This document shows, piece by piece, positions 49,028 through 60,434 of a stretch of 64,000 bases of DNA. The translations under genes and the position numbers were made by a program. Location: NCBI GenBank assembly GCA_027405735.1, contig JAPEHQ010000005.1:2728001-2792000 (forward strand), written 5' to 3'. The notes under the pieces are model-generated. The model did no database searches and was not told the DNA's origin. It saw only the letters and a program-made list of their open reading frames with translations. The first letter of the stretch is position 1, and each line of letters opens with the position of its first letter. This DNA comes from Mucor racemosus (Eukaryota; Mucoromycota; Mucoromycetes; Mucorales; Mucoraceae).

Positions 49028-49718
49028 CTATGCAGCAATAGTGGATAATGGTAGACTTAATTCAGTAATTTGAAGGGTATAGGTCAAAGGAGGAGGAGCC
49101 ATAGTCTTAATTGGCTGAGGCTGTGGTGGTCGTAAAATTTCCTTTTTTAATGCTTGACCATCACACAATGATGACTCTAAAGTATTGTTGACAGCCGATG
49201 CAGAGGGCAACCTGGTAAGTGCGGCATGAACTTGGCAGGCTTCATTTTTAATATCTAATTCTAATGTTTTGCCTTCTTCCATTCCTTTTTCAACAGTGAT
49301 GATAAATCCATTTTGATTATAAGATTGAAATTTAGCAGTTTTCTTTCGAAGTAAAGAGCAATGAATTGGACGACGATGATCAAACATAGTTTTCACCTTC
49401 ACAGGATCCATTAGAACTGAATAATGAGCTTTCTTTGTTTTAGCATCAAATCCAATTGGCTTTGCATTTACTTGACCTAAATGAATCTTTATGGGGAAGG
49501 GGCAATCAGTGTCAATAAAAAAAGAAAGATGTACAATAATTTATTATCTAGCTTACCAAAATTCCCCATTCATCATTGGATTTGACGATACGTTTTTCGA
49601 TTTCACACAAGGAAAATGATTGAAATAAGCGACAGGTTCTTTCAATGCGAACCAAATCAGTCATTGACATGTAACTAAGAATATTTGTAATGATTTCTGC
49701 TGGGAGTAAATAGTCCAT
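49028..49718 (-). CDS. F-box protein
   Basis: Exons 49718-49557 and 49486-49028 (206 residues), joined over a 70-nt intron. The F-box is at the N-terminus, residues 3-40: LLPAEIITNILSYMSMTDLV followed by RIERTCRLFQSF. The C-terminal part is a mixed domain I do not recognise (FDAKTKKAHYSVLMDP, FIITVEKGMEEGK) and a Pro-rich tail. The acceptor was chosen because it keeps one frame (WGIL-IHLGQVNAKPIGFD); using the later TTTAG would bring a stop. F-box proteins bring substrates to SCF ubiquitin ligases through Skp1; the partner and substrate are not known. Confidence 0.78.
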
Positions 49719-50115
49719 TTTTTATTATTTGTTTAGTGGTAATGAAATTATAAATGCATTGAGGAATGGAAAATAAGGCAGAAAAAAGGTAGAAATCAAG
49801 AAAAAATCATGAAAAAGCCAGCCCTTTTTATACTCTAATAAGCATACAACTTGCTATTTTCAGATAGATAATAATCGAAAAACTCCGTTTATTATTGGAC
49901 TCGGAGTACTTTCAGCAAGTAGCTATTTAGTATATAGTTCGCTTTTAACCAAATCAAGAAATCTCGTTTGCCCGTAAAAAAGTGGGTCCACTTGAATTAT
50001 AGGTATTTATCTTTTTGCCATCGATAACAAACTTATGGTGCATTGCGTAAGAACTATAATAAAACAAGTTTCCTTTATTTATGCAGCAAATATGATGAAG
50101 CAACACCTTTTGCTC

Positions 50116-50146
<31 letters not shown>

Positions 50147-50744
50147 CTCTCCTTTTTGATTATATTTAGTGTATAGGGTTCCGATCCTGTTTAGATTTAT
50201 CGGGGTTAAATCTATTAGTTATCATCGATAAAAAAAATAGCGAAAAAAGAAGGGTCACCCGCAATTAAAATATACATCATACAATAAACAGGTGCCTGGC
50301 TGATTGACCGACTGATTAAGTTGAGATTATGGTTTGTATCAAATCCGAATAACTTTAAGTCATTTTTTAAATTTTGATTTGCTACTCACTGTGTACGCAC
50401 AGCAAATACTGCACATAATCTCAAAGCTTATAATATTTTAAATGATTGTACAACGATATACTACGTCAGGGACATTTTAGTGAAATATTATAATACAACT
50501 GTGTGGGGAGAAACACCCACACTACACCACATTCTCATCATTAAATCGGAATACACAACTCGTCATAGTGCTTAGATTACACCGTACATTCAAATAACCT
50601 TAATTTTGCTTTATATGTAGATATTCATTATCGTATATTTTATTAAAATAAGACCCTATGATACTATTGCCATCATTATTCTAGTAGTACAAAATGTATC
50701 CTTTTTATTGCTATTTACATTCATTATATTTTTTTTTTGATAAT
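49719..50744. other. Intergenic region with CT-rich tract
   Basis: A CTCTCT/TTTCTC pyrimidine tract lies at about 50112-50152. Upstream sequence of the F-box gene and 3' flank of the bL35m gene. No coding sequence recognised. Confidence 0.45.
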
Positions 50745-51138
50745 CTATTTTGAACAAGAATAAGGCAATGCCTTTCTAAGCATTCTTTTTTGGGTGTTAT
50801 CGACAAAAACTGTTCTTGAAAGTCTGTTTGTTCTCTCTGGTGAAAAGCCAGAGTTCAAATGACGAAGACCAACTTGCCAACGCTTATAATTACCATTAGC
50901 TGTAGGGAAAAATCTATAGTTTTTGTGAGTTTTTGTTTCAACTTGAAATAATCTTGTTTTTGTACCTTTTCTTTGCGCCAGAATGAGATTTTAATTTGTT
51001 GGCCATGCCTCTTGAAGATTGACCCAAAGGAGCCAAAGGCTTCATGAATAAAGCAGATGTAGAACTTACTATTATCCAAACATTTAGTATGTAATCCTAT
51101 TGTTTATTCTTCATTATCATACCTAAAGCACGAAACAT
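50745..51138 (-). CDS. MRPL35: Mitochondrial ribosomal protein bL35m
   Basis: Three exons, 51138-51123 (16 nt), 51068-50966 and 50913-50745, give 95 residues. The first 30 residues (MFRALVSSTSALFMKPLAPL...) lack acidic residues and look like a mitochondrial targeting presequence. The mature part starts near MANKLKSHSGAKKRF, the hallmark of bacterial-type L35, and is Lys/Arg-rich to the end (TQKRMLRKALPYSCSK). It is a component of the large mitoribosomal subunit. The gene is divergent to the coiled-coil gene at 51359, with 220 bp between the start codons. Confidence 0.9.
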
Positions 51139-51358
51139 TATGAGAGCAGGGGGTTGTTTCTTGTTTGAAAATCAAGGAAAAAAAAAAACGAAAAAGTATG
51201 AGGGTACCCCCCCTCCCCCACAATCAATCTCGATACTTCACTCTTCTGCTCTCTCTTTACACATTGCCAACAGAGACAACCAGTCACCAAGGTGTGTTTC
51301 TTTAAATGCCGAGTGTTATTCAGCTAATAAAAGCATTTTTTTTCCCAATTACAAAACG
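51139..51358. promoter_or_regulatory. Divergent promoter with C-rich box
   Basis: 220 bp separate the start codons of the bL35m (-) and coiled-coil (+) genes. A TACCCCCCCTCCCCC box lies at 51205-51219, between A-rich and CT-rich stretches. It is a plausible shared promoter element; the factor is unknown. Confidence 0.45.
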
Positions 51359-52115
51359 ATGGATTTTACTAGCAATTCAGAATTAGACGCTAATACTATC
51401 AAATCTCAATTAAACTCTTTGGATTTATTAAGGTAGAACTCAAAAATATAATGTCAGTTCATTGCATTCAACTTAATATCAAAAAAAAAAAAAAATGCAG
51501 GAGCAAGACACAAGCTCTAGTTGACTGTAAAGCCACATTATTATCAAAGACCGAAATACTTGACAATAAGAAAAGCTTATTAGAAGAGACGAATGCAGAA
51601 AAACAAAAATTACAGAGAGAAAGGAAAGTGTTGCGAGAAATGTTGCAGAATATCACACAAGACTTGAACTCGGTAAAATGGCTTGAAAGAATCCTTTAAG
51701 ATTGAATATTTTGATTTACATGATTTAAAAAAGATAGCGGAAGTTGAACAAACACTGACAAAAGAAAGTGAAGACCTCGAAAGATCTGTCAACAAAATGA
51801 AAATGGAGCAATACGAGCCTTTGCATGGTAGATGATTTAAAATGTACATAAATATATTTGTGTATACTAAAGCGTTGTTTTAATACAGATCAAGTAAATG
51901 AAATTCGAGTACAAAATGGAATGACTAAATTACCTCACATCCAACAAGAATTGGAAGCACAAATGGCCAAGTAAGAAGAGATTAATTGGATTCTCAAGCA
52001 ATTCAGCTTATTTATTTTTTTATATGTTAGGATACTTGAAGAGAGAAGAATGAAATGGCAACAGGAAGAATCCAATAATAATAAGAGAAAAAATAATAAA
52101 TCAAGAAAAAATTAA
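51359..52115 (+). CDS. Small coiled-coil protein, unrecognised
   Basis: Exons 51359-51432, 51501-51672, 51734-51827 (or 51701-51827), 51889-51970 and 52031-52115 give 168 or 179 residues. Both acceptors for exon 3 keep the frame; the shorter intron would be only 28 nt, so I prefer 51734. Nearly the whole protein is predicted coiled coil by its heptad-like Leu/Glu/Lys pattern (KKSLLEETNAEKQKLQRE, IQQELEAQMAK, LEERRMKWQQEE), with a basic Asn/Lys tail. It resembles in style the small coiled-coil subunits of kinetochore or spindle complexes, but I cannot name one. A gap of 95 bp leads to the next gene in the same direction. Confidence 0.7.
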
Positions 52116-52210
52116 AATTCCCCGAGGATTTGATATATACATTTGATGCTTAAATTCATTTATACCTCCTTGTTTCAATATACAACATCTTTTTTTTTAT
52201 CCCTACTAAA

Positions 52211-53998
52211 ATGGGTACTAATACTTCAAAATTGCATAAAGCAAAAAGATCGTTAAATTCAAATGATTCTAATGATCAAATACACAAGGCAACATCCGAG
52301 GAATCTTCGTCTAATACCGGGAATCTTTTCAATAAAGGTTTATTTATGCATAAAAAAAATAGAGCGTCATCTCTCATGTTGGAAGATCAAAAATCACATT
52401 CAAGTTCCACATTAGCATCTGGTGCAACAGATTATGATACTTATAATATATTAGATCATGATCATGATTATAATTGTGATAATGCAGTTATAAATGCCGC
52501 TGCTTTTAGAGTTAATGAAAGATATGAACAAGAAAAAGCAGCAATACTACAAGGACATTCTTCTTGTACGCCATGCATTATATCTCAGCATCCCGCGACC
52601 AACAAGAAAAACCTTGATGATGATGCTAATAGTATCTATACTGGTAGCACAACAATTACATATCCATCACCACCACCACCACCACCACCAGAATCATCAT
52701 CAGCATCACCTACAACAACGCATAAAAGAAAATCCTCGCAATATAGCGATTGGCTTCAAAGTGGTGGTATATCAACAATACGTAAAAAGGTGACTAGTCA
52801 AGAGGTCATACTTGATCTATTTCTTCAACCTAATGGCGAAGTTAATCGTAGAAAAGAGAAAGATAGACAGCAGAGACTAGTAAGTTTCAGTTATTCCCAC
52901 ATGCATTTCTCACACCATTTTTAAACCAAATGCGCACAAAAACTAAAAACATACATATTTAGCATTATTTACTAAAACGAATTTGGCAAGGCATATATCG
53001 TGCAGATTTAAAGGATCCTTCAGTCATAGTGAATTGGTGTTGTGGTATAGGTTTATGGGATATGGAAATGGCAACATTATTTCCTGATGCAAAGATCATT
53101 GGTGTTGATTACAAAGAGGCTGCACTATCTAATTTGCTACACGGATTACCTAATTTAGAATTTAGATTTGCTGTGATTCATGATACATATACAGGTTTGG
53201 AATCATTTCACGATAATTCTGTTGATTTTGTCATTTTAAGAGATACTTGGTTAATAAATGCTCCTGTTTGGAAATGGGATAATTTGTTGAAGGCCATCTA
53301 TCGTATATTAAAACCTGGAGGATGGATAGAAATTGAGGAGCATTGTATGTGCATGAATGCACGGATAAAAGATTAGATCATGATGCTAACTTTTAGTACT
53401 ATAGCACTGGGAATAGAATCAAATGGTCCTAGTAGTAAAAAGTTACACGCATGGTTTGATGTATTCTTTAATGAAATACAAGTAGACAGAAATTTTGCAA
53501 GGAAATTAGGAGGCTATTTAGTTCGTGCTGGATTTATTAATATCAATAAACAATCTGTAGCTATACCAATAGGAGAATGGTGTTCTACAGAATGTATGTA
53601 TATAATATATATCAAATGCATAATATGATTGATTTCGCTGATAGTTATGTATTTGTACAGATTTACGTGAAACAGGTTTCTTATTTAAAGATCTCATTGA
53701 AAGACGAATACGTGTATTAGCTAAATGGGTTTGTCAACTGAATAATATAGAAATGAAGGAAATGAATGAAACGATTACTATAGCTATGGATGAAGAAGTA
53801 GATTCATATCATCCTTGTATTGATTGGTTATCTTATACAGCAAGAAAAGCAACAACGACAGCAACAGATGATGTGTTTACATTTCCAGCTACTACTACCG
53901 TAAAAAAAGAGAAACATCTATTGTCCCCCCTTCGTATTGATTCTTCTTCAAATACGACGCCACCTCCACCATCACCACCACCGCCTTCTGTTATATAA
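52211..53998 (+). CDS. SAM-dependent methyltransferase, putatively N-myristoylated
   Basis: Exons 52211-52879, 52963-53344, 53405-53593 and 53661-53998 give 525 residues. The start MGTNTSKLHK fits the MGxxxS N-myristoylation pattern. Residues 1-190 are disordered, with a proline run near 155. The class I methyltransferase domain covers about 225-450: motif I is WCCGIGLWDMEMA at about 246, the acidic end of strand 2 is IIGVDY, strand 4 has DFVILRD, and KPGGWIEIEE follows. A TAG at 53374-53376 is inside the third intron, 53345-53404, which has GTATGT, the branch site TGCTAAC and TATAG, so the gene is intact. The substrate is unknown. The C-terminal tail is Pro-rich (PPPPSPPPPSV). Its stop lies 13 bp from the stop of the convergent SHQ1 gene. 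Confidence 0.87.
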
Positions 53999-54011
53999 AA
54001 TTACGTTTATT

Positions 54012-55745
54012 TCAAATAATTAATTCTGCTCTTTGCATATCTTGTTCGTTATCTTGTTCCATTTCTCCTTCCATATCTCTCATTTGTTCTGCAATTTCTT
54101 CTAGTTCCTGTAAATTCCATCCCAATTCGTTTTTATTCACTTGGAAATGATGAAGCTCATGTGCTAAGGTTCTCAACACATTTTCACTATATAGAAATAA
54201 TATTAGCATGATTTTGATACTACCAAAAACAGAAAAAAAAAAAAAAACCTACTTTGCATGCTGAATCCATACACAATAATCATCTAGTAATATTTTGCTA
54301 TATACATAATATACATCATGATGATCGAAAAGATCTTTCATGTCCAATAAAGCTTTAAGAATGGCCCTTTTTCCAAGTTTAAACAAAATGTACACATCTT
54401 GAAGTACTTTTTCACATAAAGTAAAGTTTCTATACAATGGATAAGTCAACGCTCTACGGAAAGATGATATTAAAACATCTTTCAAAACTGTAAATTGCTC
54501 CAAAGATGACAATGTAGGACTGATTCTACCAACACACCATACAGATTCGACATTATTATCTCCTTCAGTAACACGCAGATTATAAGAATATGCAAACATA
54601 AGATCAACTAATCCAAGGTAGGTGCCTTTTTCATAAGATAACAAATACTCCTTATTGGGCAAATCACGCATAACTGCTTCCTCTTTACTGCTGAATTTTA
54701 AAAGGGTATCTTTTGTATCCTCGATTGATAAATTGTCCATATCGAGATCTCCAGAAGCATCAGTAGGATTGATTTCCTGGATCAAAGGTCCTATAAAAGA
54801 GTGGTTAGACGTATAGATCATATAAAACCCATACTGAGACTTTACTGTTTGCTTGCTTTGTTTCCTCATTTTTCTGGTTCTTTTGAACACGTTTCAATTC
54901 CTTTGCATAAATAGTTTTAAATCTACATAAATCCTTGATTTCCTCATCATTTGCATAATCCATGCAATAATGATCTTCATCAAAATGAGTGTTTTCTGAT
55001 GCAATTCGTTGCTCACGTCTGCTTTCTATTGTGGATTTCTCGGGCTCATTAATCTCATTGATTTCATTCATTGTTTCATGAACGTGTGTAAAATATCCAT
55101 TATATTGATTATTGAAACCGTATTGTGTCGTAATGGAAAGTTGTTCATCAGTAGAAGGTACTTCTTGTGGCAATTCCCAATTAAAATCAATTGCATCTTG
55201 AATTTCATTTTCATTCAAAGCTGCTGTATTTCCTTGATCATCATCACCTCCAACTACTTCAATCAGTGGCTTTTTAGGTTCACTTGAGGTTTTTTCACCA
55301 GTTCTGGCTAATAGTTTGGTCAATAAATCGAGATCAGGAAAGTTCTCGCCTTTGGTTTCCTTGGTTACTCGGATACTAAATTGACCGGCTGATGGGTCAT
55401 ATACCGCTTTTGAGTTATCATCTTCAATAATATTTCCAGGGAAATGTAATCTAATAACAATAATAATAATAATAATAATGATAATAATAATAATAAAGAG
55501 TTAAATAAACTAAAGCTTGCAAGAAAAATAGTCATTTCGTACCTCAAGAAATATGGACGCAAGTAAAATCTAAACTCGCTTCCTTCGACATAAAGATCAA
55601 CATCCTGAGCCTAATTTAATTTCAAGTTTTAGTTGTAATCCATCTGGTTCAAATTCATGTTTTTGCTTACTCTAACATAGGGTGTGTTGATTGTAATATT
55701 AACAGAATCATTGTCCTGGTCTACTTTAAATGTTGGTGTAATCAT
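54012..55745 (-). CDS. SHQ1: SHQ1, H/ACA snoRNP assembly factor
   Basis: Five exons, 55745-55671, 55610-55543, 55450-54846, 54790-54253 and 54186-54012, encode 486 residues. The N-terminus is a CS/Hsp20-like domain with the SHQ1 pattern MITPTFKVDQD, VEGSEFRFYLRPYFLRL and FPGNIIED. A linker rich in acidic residues and Asn follows (about 110-215). The C-terminal SHQ1-specific domain (about 220-440) contains YLLSYEKGTYLGLVDLMFAY, SFRRALTYPLYRNF and VYYVYSKILLDDYCVWIQ. SHQ1 binds the pseudouridine synthase dyskerin/Cbf5 and guards it before H/ACA snoRNP assembly. Length is close to that of yeast Shq1. Confidence 0.93.
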
Positions 55746-57294
55746 ATCTTATAATGAAATTGGTGGTTATCAAAGTATGCAATTGTCAATTTTTTCTCTT
55801 CAAATGACTGTTTAAATGCAAGCTAATGTTGTATTTCCACAGTGACTATTTACAAGAAAGTAGGCCAGGTTTGCTATGCTTGTGTTTCTGATTTATAACT
55901 GTTTTTTAAACCTGTTGATTGAAACATCGCTCCACAGGAAATTGTAGCTTTAAAGGATTTTCAAGCGACCAAAACCTTACTATATTGAACAAAACCTTAC
56001 AGATAAATTTAAGTTGTGATAAAGATATGCACGAATTTTTTATTCGTATAATACTAATAAATTGGGCAACTACTATGCATTTTAACCTGGTTATCACCAA
56101 ATTTTGTTTAAACCATTACTTTAAAGAGACCATCTACCTCATCTGGCTTCCCCTGAACCTCAGAAGCGTACCAAACGATTTCTCGTTCAACAGATGCTTC
56201 CTATAGCATATTTAAAAACTCTTTAAATTTTTGGTTGTAATGCAATTTTCACAAAATCGATTTTATCTCTCTAAACATGAAACTTTTTATTATGGTAAAT
56301 GTATATATAATATATGCAGAATGACGACAAAAGCTTAATGGATTAGCTGAAATCATATATTTCAAAGTTGACAACCCCGAGTATTTGAAAATGTAAGAAT
56401 TTCGATAGCGAATTTTAGAAAGAAATACACACAAACTTGCAAATAACAAATATCACATTATCCACACGCAATTCTCGACGTACTATAGCCTAAAAATGTA
56501 CTAAACTCTTTGATATATAAATATTGAGTAAAAATTCTTTGAAATTACCGTGTATATAAAATATATCGAAAATATAAATAACATTTTTTGAAATTTCTTT
56601 AAAAAAACATACAATAGATAACATTGTCTATTGTTGGTTTTTCTAATAGCTGCTGACAGTCTAATAAAGAAATCTTGATGTAGCATTCTTAACCAAATGT
56701 CAATTCCAAAAGTAAAATAATAGTTCAGGAACCAAAAGTCAGATCAATTGAATATTCACGGAACCATGATATTCCAACATGATATTCCAACATGATATTC
56801 CAAAATGATATTACAGTATGATATTACAGTTGTTGTATACATTTTGAAAATTTTAGTCCATTCGGATTAATACTCATTGATTGCAAACATTTCTCCAGTG
56901 TAAAATCCTTTAAAAACAGCTGTTTACTAATGAAATCAAGATATGTCATTTGTATATTCACTGCACATTAAATTCAACTTCAAAATTCAAGTTTGAACCA
57001 TTATTATTTGATTTTATAAAAATTTTCGAAAAACATCTGAAACAACCCATACAAAATAGTTGAAAAATATGCGTGCGTGTTTTTGTTTTCTCATTTTCAC
57101 AGCAACTCGACGAGGCTGAAACTTTGCAATTATCTGGTTAGGCCCTGGATGTATCTACGATTGTAAAAGGAACTTGTCATTTGGATGCATGTTTTGCTGA
57201 TGGTTTTCTTAATTCATTGTCATTTGTGAAAGTAGAAGTATAAACTTTTATGCAAGATATATTCAAATCTATCATCATGTATAATTGAAGATTA
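55746..57294. other. Intergenic region, no gene seen
   Basis: The SHQ1 promoter is at the left. A 13-bp minisatellite lies at 56766-56830. The rest is AT-rich with no family A or B match and no LTR ends found. Confidence 0.45.
56766..56830. repeat. 13-bp minisatellite, five units
   Basis: Units start at 56766, 56779, 56792, 56805 and 56818, with sequence ATGATATTCCAAC in the first three (last base varies) and ATGATATTACAGT in the last two. The two subtypes show local duplication within the array. Confidence 0.9.
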
Positions 57295-58640
57295 ATTGGA
57301 TCAATATTCACAAGAATAGGATTTTTTCTTTGTTTTCTGCAGTTGTAAATATTAGTTTATTATTTTTAAAACTTAAAAACTCATTATCTAGGGCTTAATT
57401 TCTGTATTCACAATATAGATCTAATTGATTGCTACTCTGTATTTTTTGTTTCAGCCAAAAATATTGATTTTTCATCGAGATAACCAAAATAATAGTCGAT
57501 ATCACAGCTTACAGCTTATGATAACTGGGTTCCAAAAATTATTTTAAAAAATGGATGAAAAATGATGAAAAAAACAAAATTGTTAAATGGCTCAAGAGCT
57601 GCAAAGTAAGTTGACCTAGAGTATTAAATAGCTTTTGTACAGTTTTGAATTCTGCATCCATCTATATAAAATTTAAAAGAATGCTTCACGCAAAATTTTG
57701 CGTAAAATGCAATTGAAATTTTGAAGGTTTTTTGTAGATATAGAACACTTTTTATAAGCATATTTTAAACTTAAATAATGAAGATAATGCATAGCAAAAT
57801 TATCTATTGATCGAGCTATTATTTAACTTTTTAGCTACATTTTTCGTAGAGAAAAGAAGATTTTTGTCCAATTTTTTTTTTGAAATTCAGAATTTGGGAT
57901 GAGGGTATACAAGGGGAAAATCGAGGTTAGAGATGAGGGTGTCGCTTTGTACACATTTTTGAGGATATCTCCACGAAAAATCAATATTTTGAAAAACTCT
58001 AAATTGGATCTGAGAGAGCTCAACGAGCTTGATGATAAGAATGTAAAAAAAATGTTGCTCAATTTAACCAATAGTTTGAAACCTACTATAGAAATGCCAA
58101 AAAAATGAAAAAAAAATAAAAGTGCTCCAAATTTTTTTATATTGAAATATGTTATAGAGCACTTTAAAACAAGTAAGTTTTATTATTAAAAAGTGTTAGT
58201 ATAGCTTAATTTTTTCTAGAGATATGAAGCCTCAAAGTTTCCAATCTATTAGCAGTGAAATACGCGTAAAAAATCTGAAACATTAGCACTGAAAAATTAA
58301 TACCAACTGCAAAAAGTAGGATATTTCTGGATACTTGTTTTTGGATCAAAGCTGAACATCTCAGGTATATTGGCATATAATGTTTTCTTGATGTTATTTA
58401 GTGAAAAAAAAAGTAGAGCAGGGATGAAAAGTGAGACCCAGTTTTTAAAGAAAAATAGTAAACTTCACGAATTCTCGAGTTTTTTGTGAGATATATGATA
58501 AATGTAGGAGCCTGTAACATAATCCGATCAATTCATACAGTATCTATTTAGCAGTGTCTAACATATAACATCATAAAAAACGTTTAGCACGAGGTTAATT
58601 ATGGAAAAGGTGATATGCTCTAATTTTGGAGATGTACAGC
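57295..58640 (+). repeat. Repeat family B, copy 5
   Basis: Full-length copy from TTGGATCAATATTCACA to about AGGTTAATTATGGAAAAGG. Matches copy 4 also at its left extension. Open stretch MRVYKGKIEVRDEGVALY at 57899 parallels those in copies 1 and 4. Confidence 0.85.
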
Positions 58641-59211
58641 TTCGAAATTAGCTTTTTAGCTCTATTTTTTTGAAATGAATAAAAGAAATTGCCCTGTCTA
58701 CATGATATATTTAGAAAAAGTACAATATAAAGCTAAAAGGGCTAATGCTTTAATGTATTATATATGTTGCAATATATGCGTAACTTTTATTTTAATTTGA
58801 AATGTTTTCTATACATGTTCATGTATTTAACTAATCTTGAATTACGATCGGATCATAAGGCATTGATGACTACCAATTATTCTCTTCTATCATTGACTTT
58901 TCCCCTTGTTCTTATTATGCAGTTTCACTTGAAAAAAAGCAGGATAAAAGCACGCTCCTATTTACTTGCACAGATCGCCAAGTCGAAGCAGTTGCGGCGT
59001 TTGCAATGTGTTTACAACGATTCACTTGATTGTGCCATAAATAAAAGTTTCCCATAGGTCATTTTCACTTCTAAACAAACAAAATAAAAAAATGCCAAAA
59101 GCAAAACTAATTAGTGAAGACATTTGCTCGTAAAATAATCAATCATCACTAAATGAATTATATACACAGGTGTAGTAGTTCAGTCTATCGACATAAAAAT
59201 CAAGTAATATT
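58641..59211. other. Stretch without recognised gene
   Basis: The plus frame 58764-59057 is open for 97 codons (KKSRIKARSYLLAQIAKSKQ), but I see no domain, intron structure or homologue. It could be a transposon relic. Confidence 0.3.
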
Positions 59212-59563
59212 CAGTGGATGATCTCTCCTGACTTGATTCAGGTCGATCCGTATGCTAGATGGGCTACATATTTCTTCTATGACAAAAGAACCATATAGTT
59301 TTCAACCATCAGCAGCCAAATGCCAGCAACATTTGAACCAGACAAGACCCAAAAGTGCGACAAGAAAAATTCTGTCCAGAAATCTTTCTTAGAACTGCCT
59401 TCACCTATTCAATAAAAAATGTATTGATCCGAACAGTACATACAGCAATCGGTTGCACTGGCATGCAATATCCAAGATCACTGTTTATACACCAGCAATG
59501 CATAAACGTACGGCAGCTACGCAGGCTTTCTTTTTTTCCCGTGTAAATAAACTTGATTGAAAA
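59212..59563 (+). repeat. 352-bp direct repeat, copy 1
   Basis: Begins CAGTGGATGATCTCTCCTGA and ends CTTGATTGAAAA. Nearly identical to 59739-60094: I see only a longer T run and one A/G change near the end, plus variation at the outer left edge. Copies are 527 bp apart, with 175 bp of unrelated sequence between them. No recognised coding content; the open frame (MRQEKFCPEIFLRTAF) is the same in both. Confidence 0.9.
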
Positions 59564-59738
59564 GACAGAAGACGTGAACTAATAAACCAATATTTATGAT
59601 TCATTAAGTGATTGAAATACAAACCTATGATTAAAGTCTACGCACCTAAAGAGAAACGTAACAATTTGAGCATTGAAATAACAAGAAAAGAAGAAGCAAA
59701 TTATACTTTTGAAATCATCTTTCCAAGCAAGTTATATC

Positions 59739-60094
59739 CAGTGGATGATCTCTCCTGACTTGATTCAGGTCGATCCGTATGCTAGATGGGCTACATATTT
59801 CTTCTATGACAAAAGAACCATATAGTTTTCAACCATCAGCAGCCAAATGCCAGCAACATTTGAACCAGACAAGACCCAAAAGTGCGACAAGAAAAATTCT
59901 GTCCAGAAATCTTTCTTAGAACTGCCTTCACCTATTCAATAAAAAATGTATTGATCCGAACAGTACATACAGCAATCGGTTGCACTGGCATGCAATATCC
60001 AAGATCACTGTTTATACACCAGCAATGCATAAACGTACGGCAGCTACGCAGGCTTTCTTTTTTTTTTTCCCGTGTAGATAAACTTGATTGAAAA
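59739..60094 (+). repeat. 356-bp direct repeat, copy 2
   Basis: Second copy of 59212-59563. The near identity means a recent duplication or gene conversion, in a window whose other repeats are visibly diverged. The ends are not TG...CA, so LTR identity is unlikely. Confidence 0.9.
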
Positions 60095-60434
60095 TTTGCG
60101 AAATCAATCGACCAAACACGAATCAGTAGTATTTGAAGTTAATCTAGAACCAATTATAAATAATCAGTAAATGGCTTTGTGAATAAGAGTTTTTAAAAAA
60201 AATATAAGCATTACTTGCACCCAAAGGCTATGCTGAGGATTGATATAATTACACATTATTATAAAGAAGCAGGTGGAAGCCGTGTATTTGGAACATTAAA
60301 AACAAAAAGCGCGCGTAAGCAGTCTTGGAGTGAAGTTGGCAAAAAGCTTTCAACTGCTGTCGCCCAATCTATTTTGAATTTTAGGACCAGTTCATCACGA
60401 TAATACGGTATATTCCCTTGTCTTCCTTTACTAC
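60095..60434. other. Gap with a short open fragment
   Basis: The plus frame 60215-60403 (KEAGGSRVFGTLKTKSARKQ and SWSEVGKKLSTAVAQSILNF) looks protein-like and ends before the next gene. It could be an upstream exon or a relic of another gene; I cannot join it to the next gene with a convincing intron. Confidence 0.35.

Noticed and set aside
52494..52793. Histidine-run protein overlapping the methyltransferase
   Set aside because: It is the second frame of a proline-codon (CCA) run; the main frame is supported by the spliced domain.
53029..53628. Methyltransferase as a pseudogene because of an in-frame TAG
   Set aside because: A consensus 60-nt intron (GTATGT, TGCTAAC, TAG) removes the stop and keeps the frame.
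59212..60094. The 350-bp direct repeats as LTRs of a short element
   Set aside because: Ends are not TG...CA, only 175 bp lies between, and no target duplication is seen.
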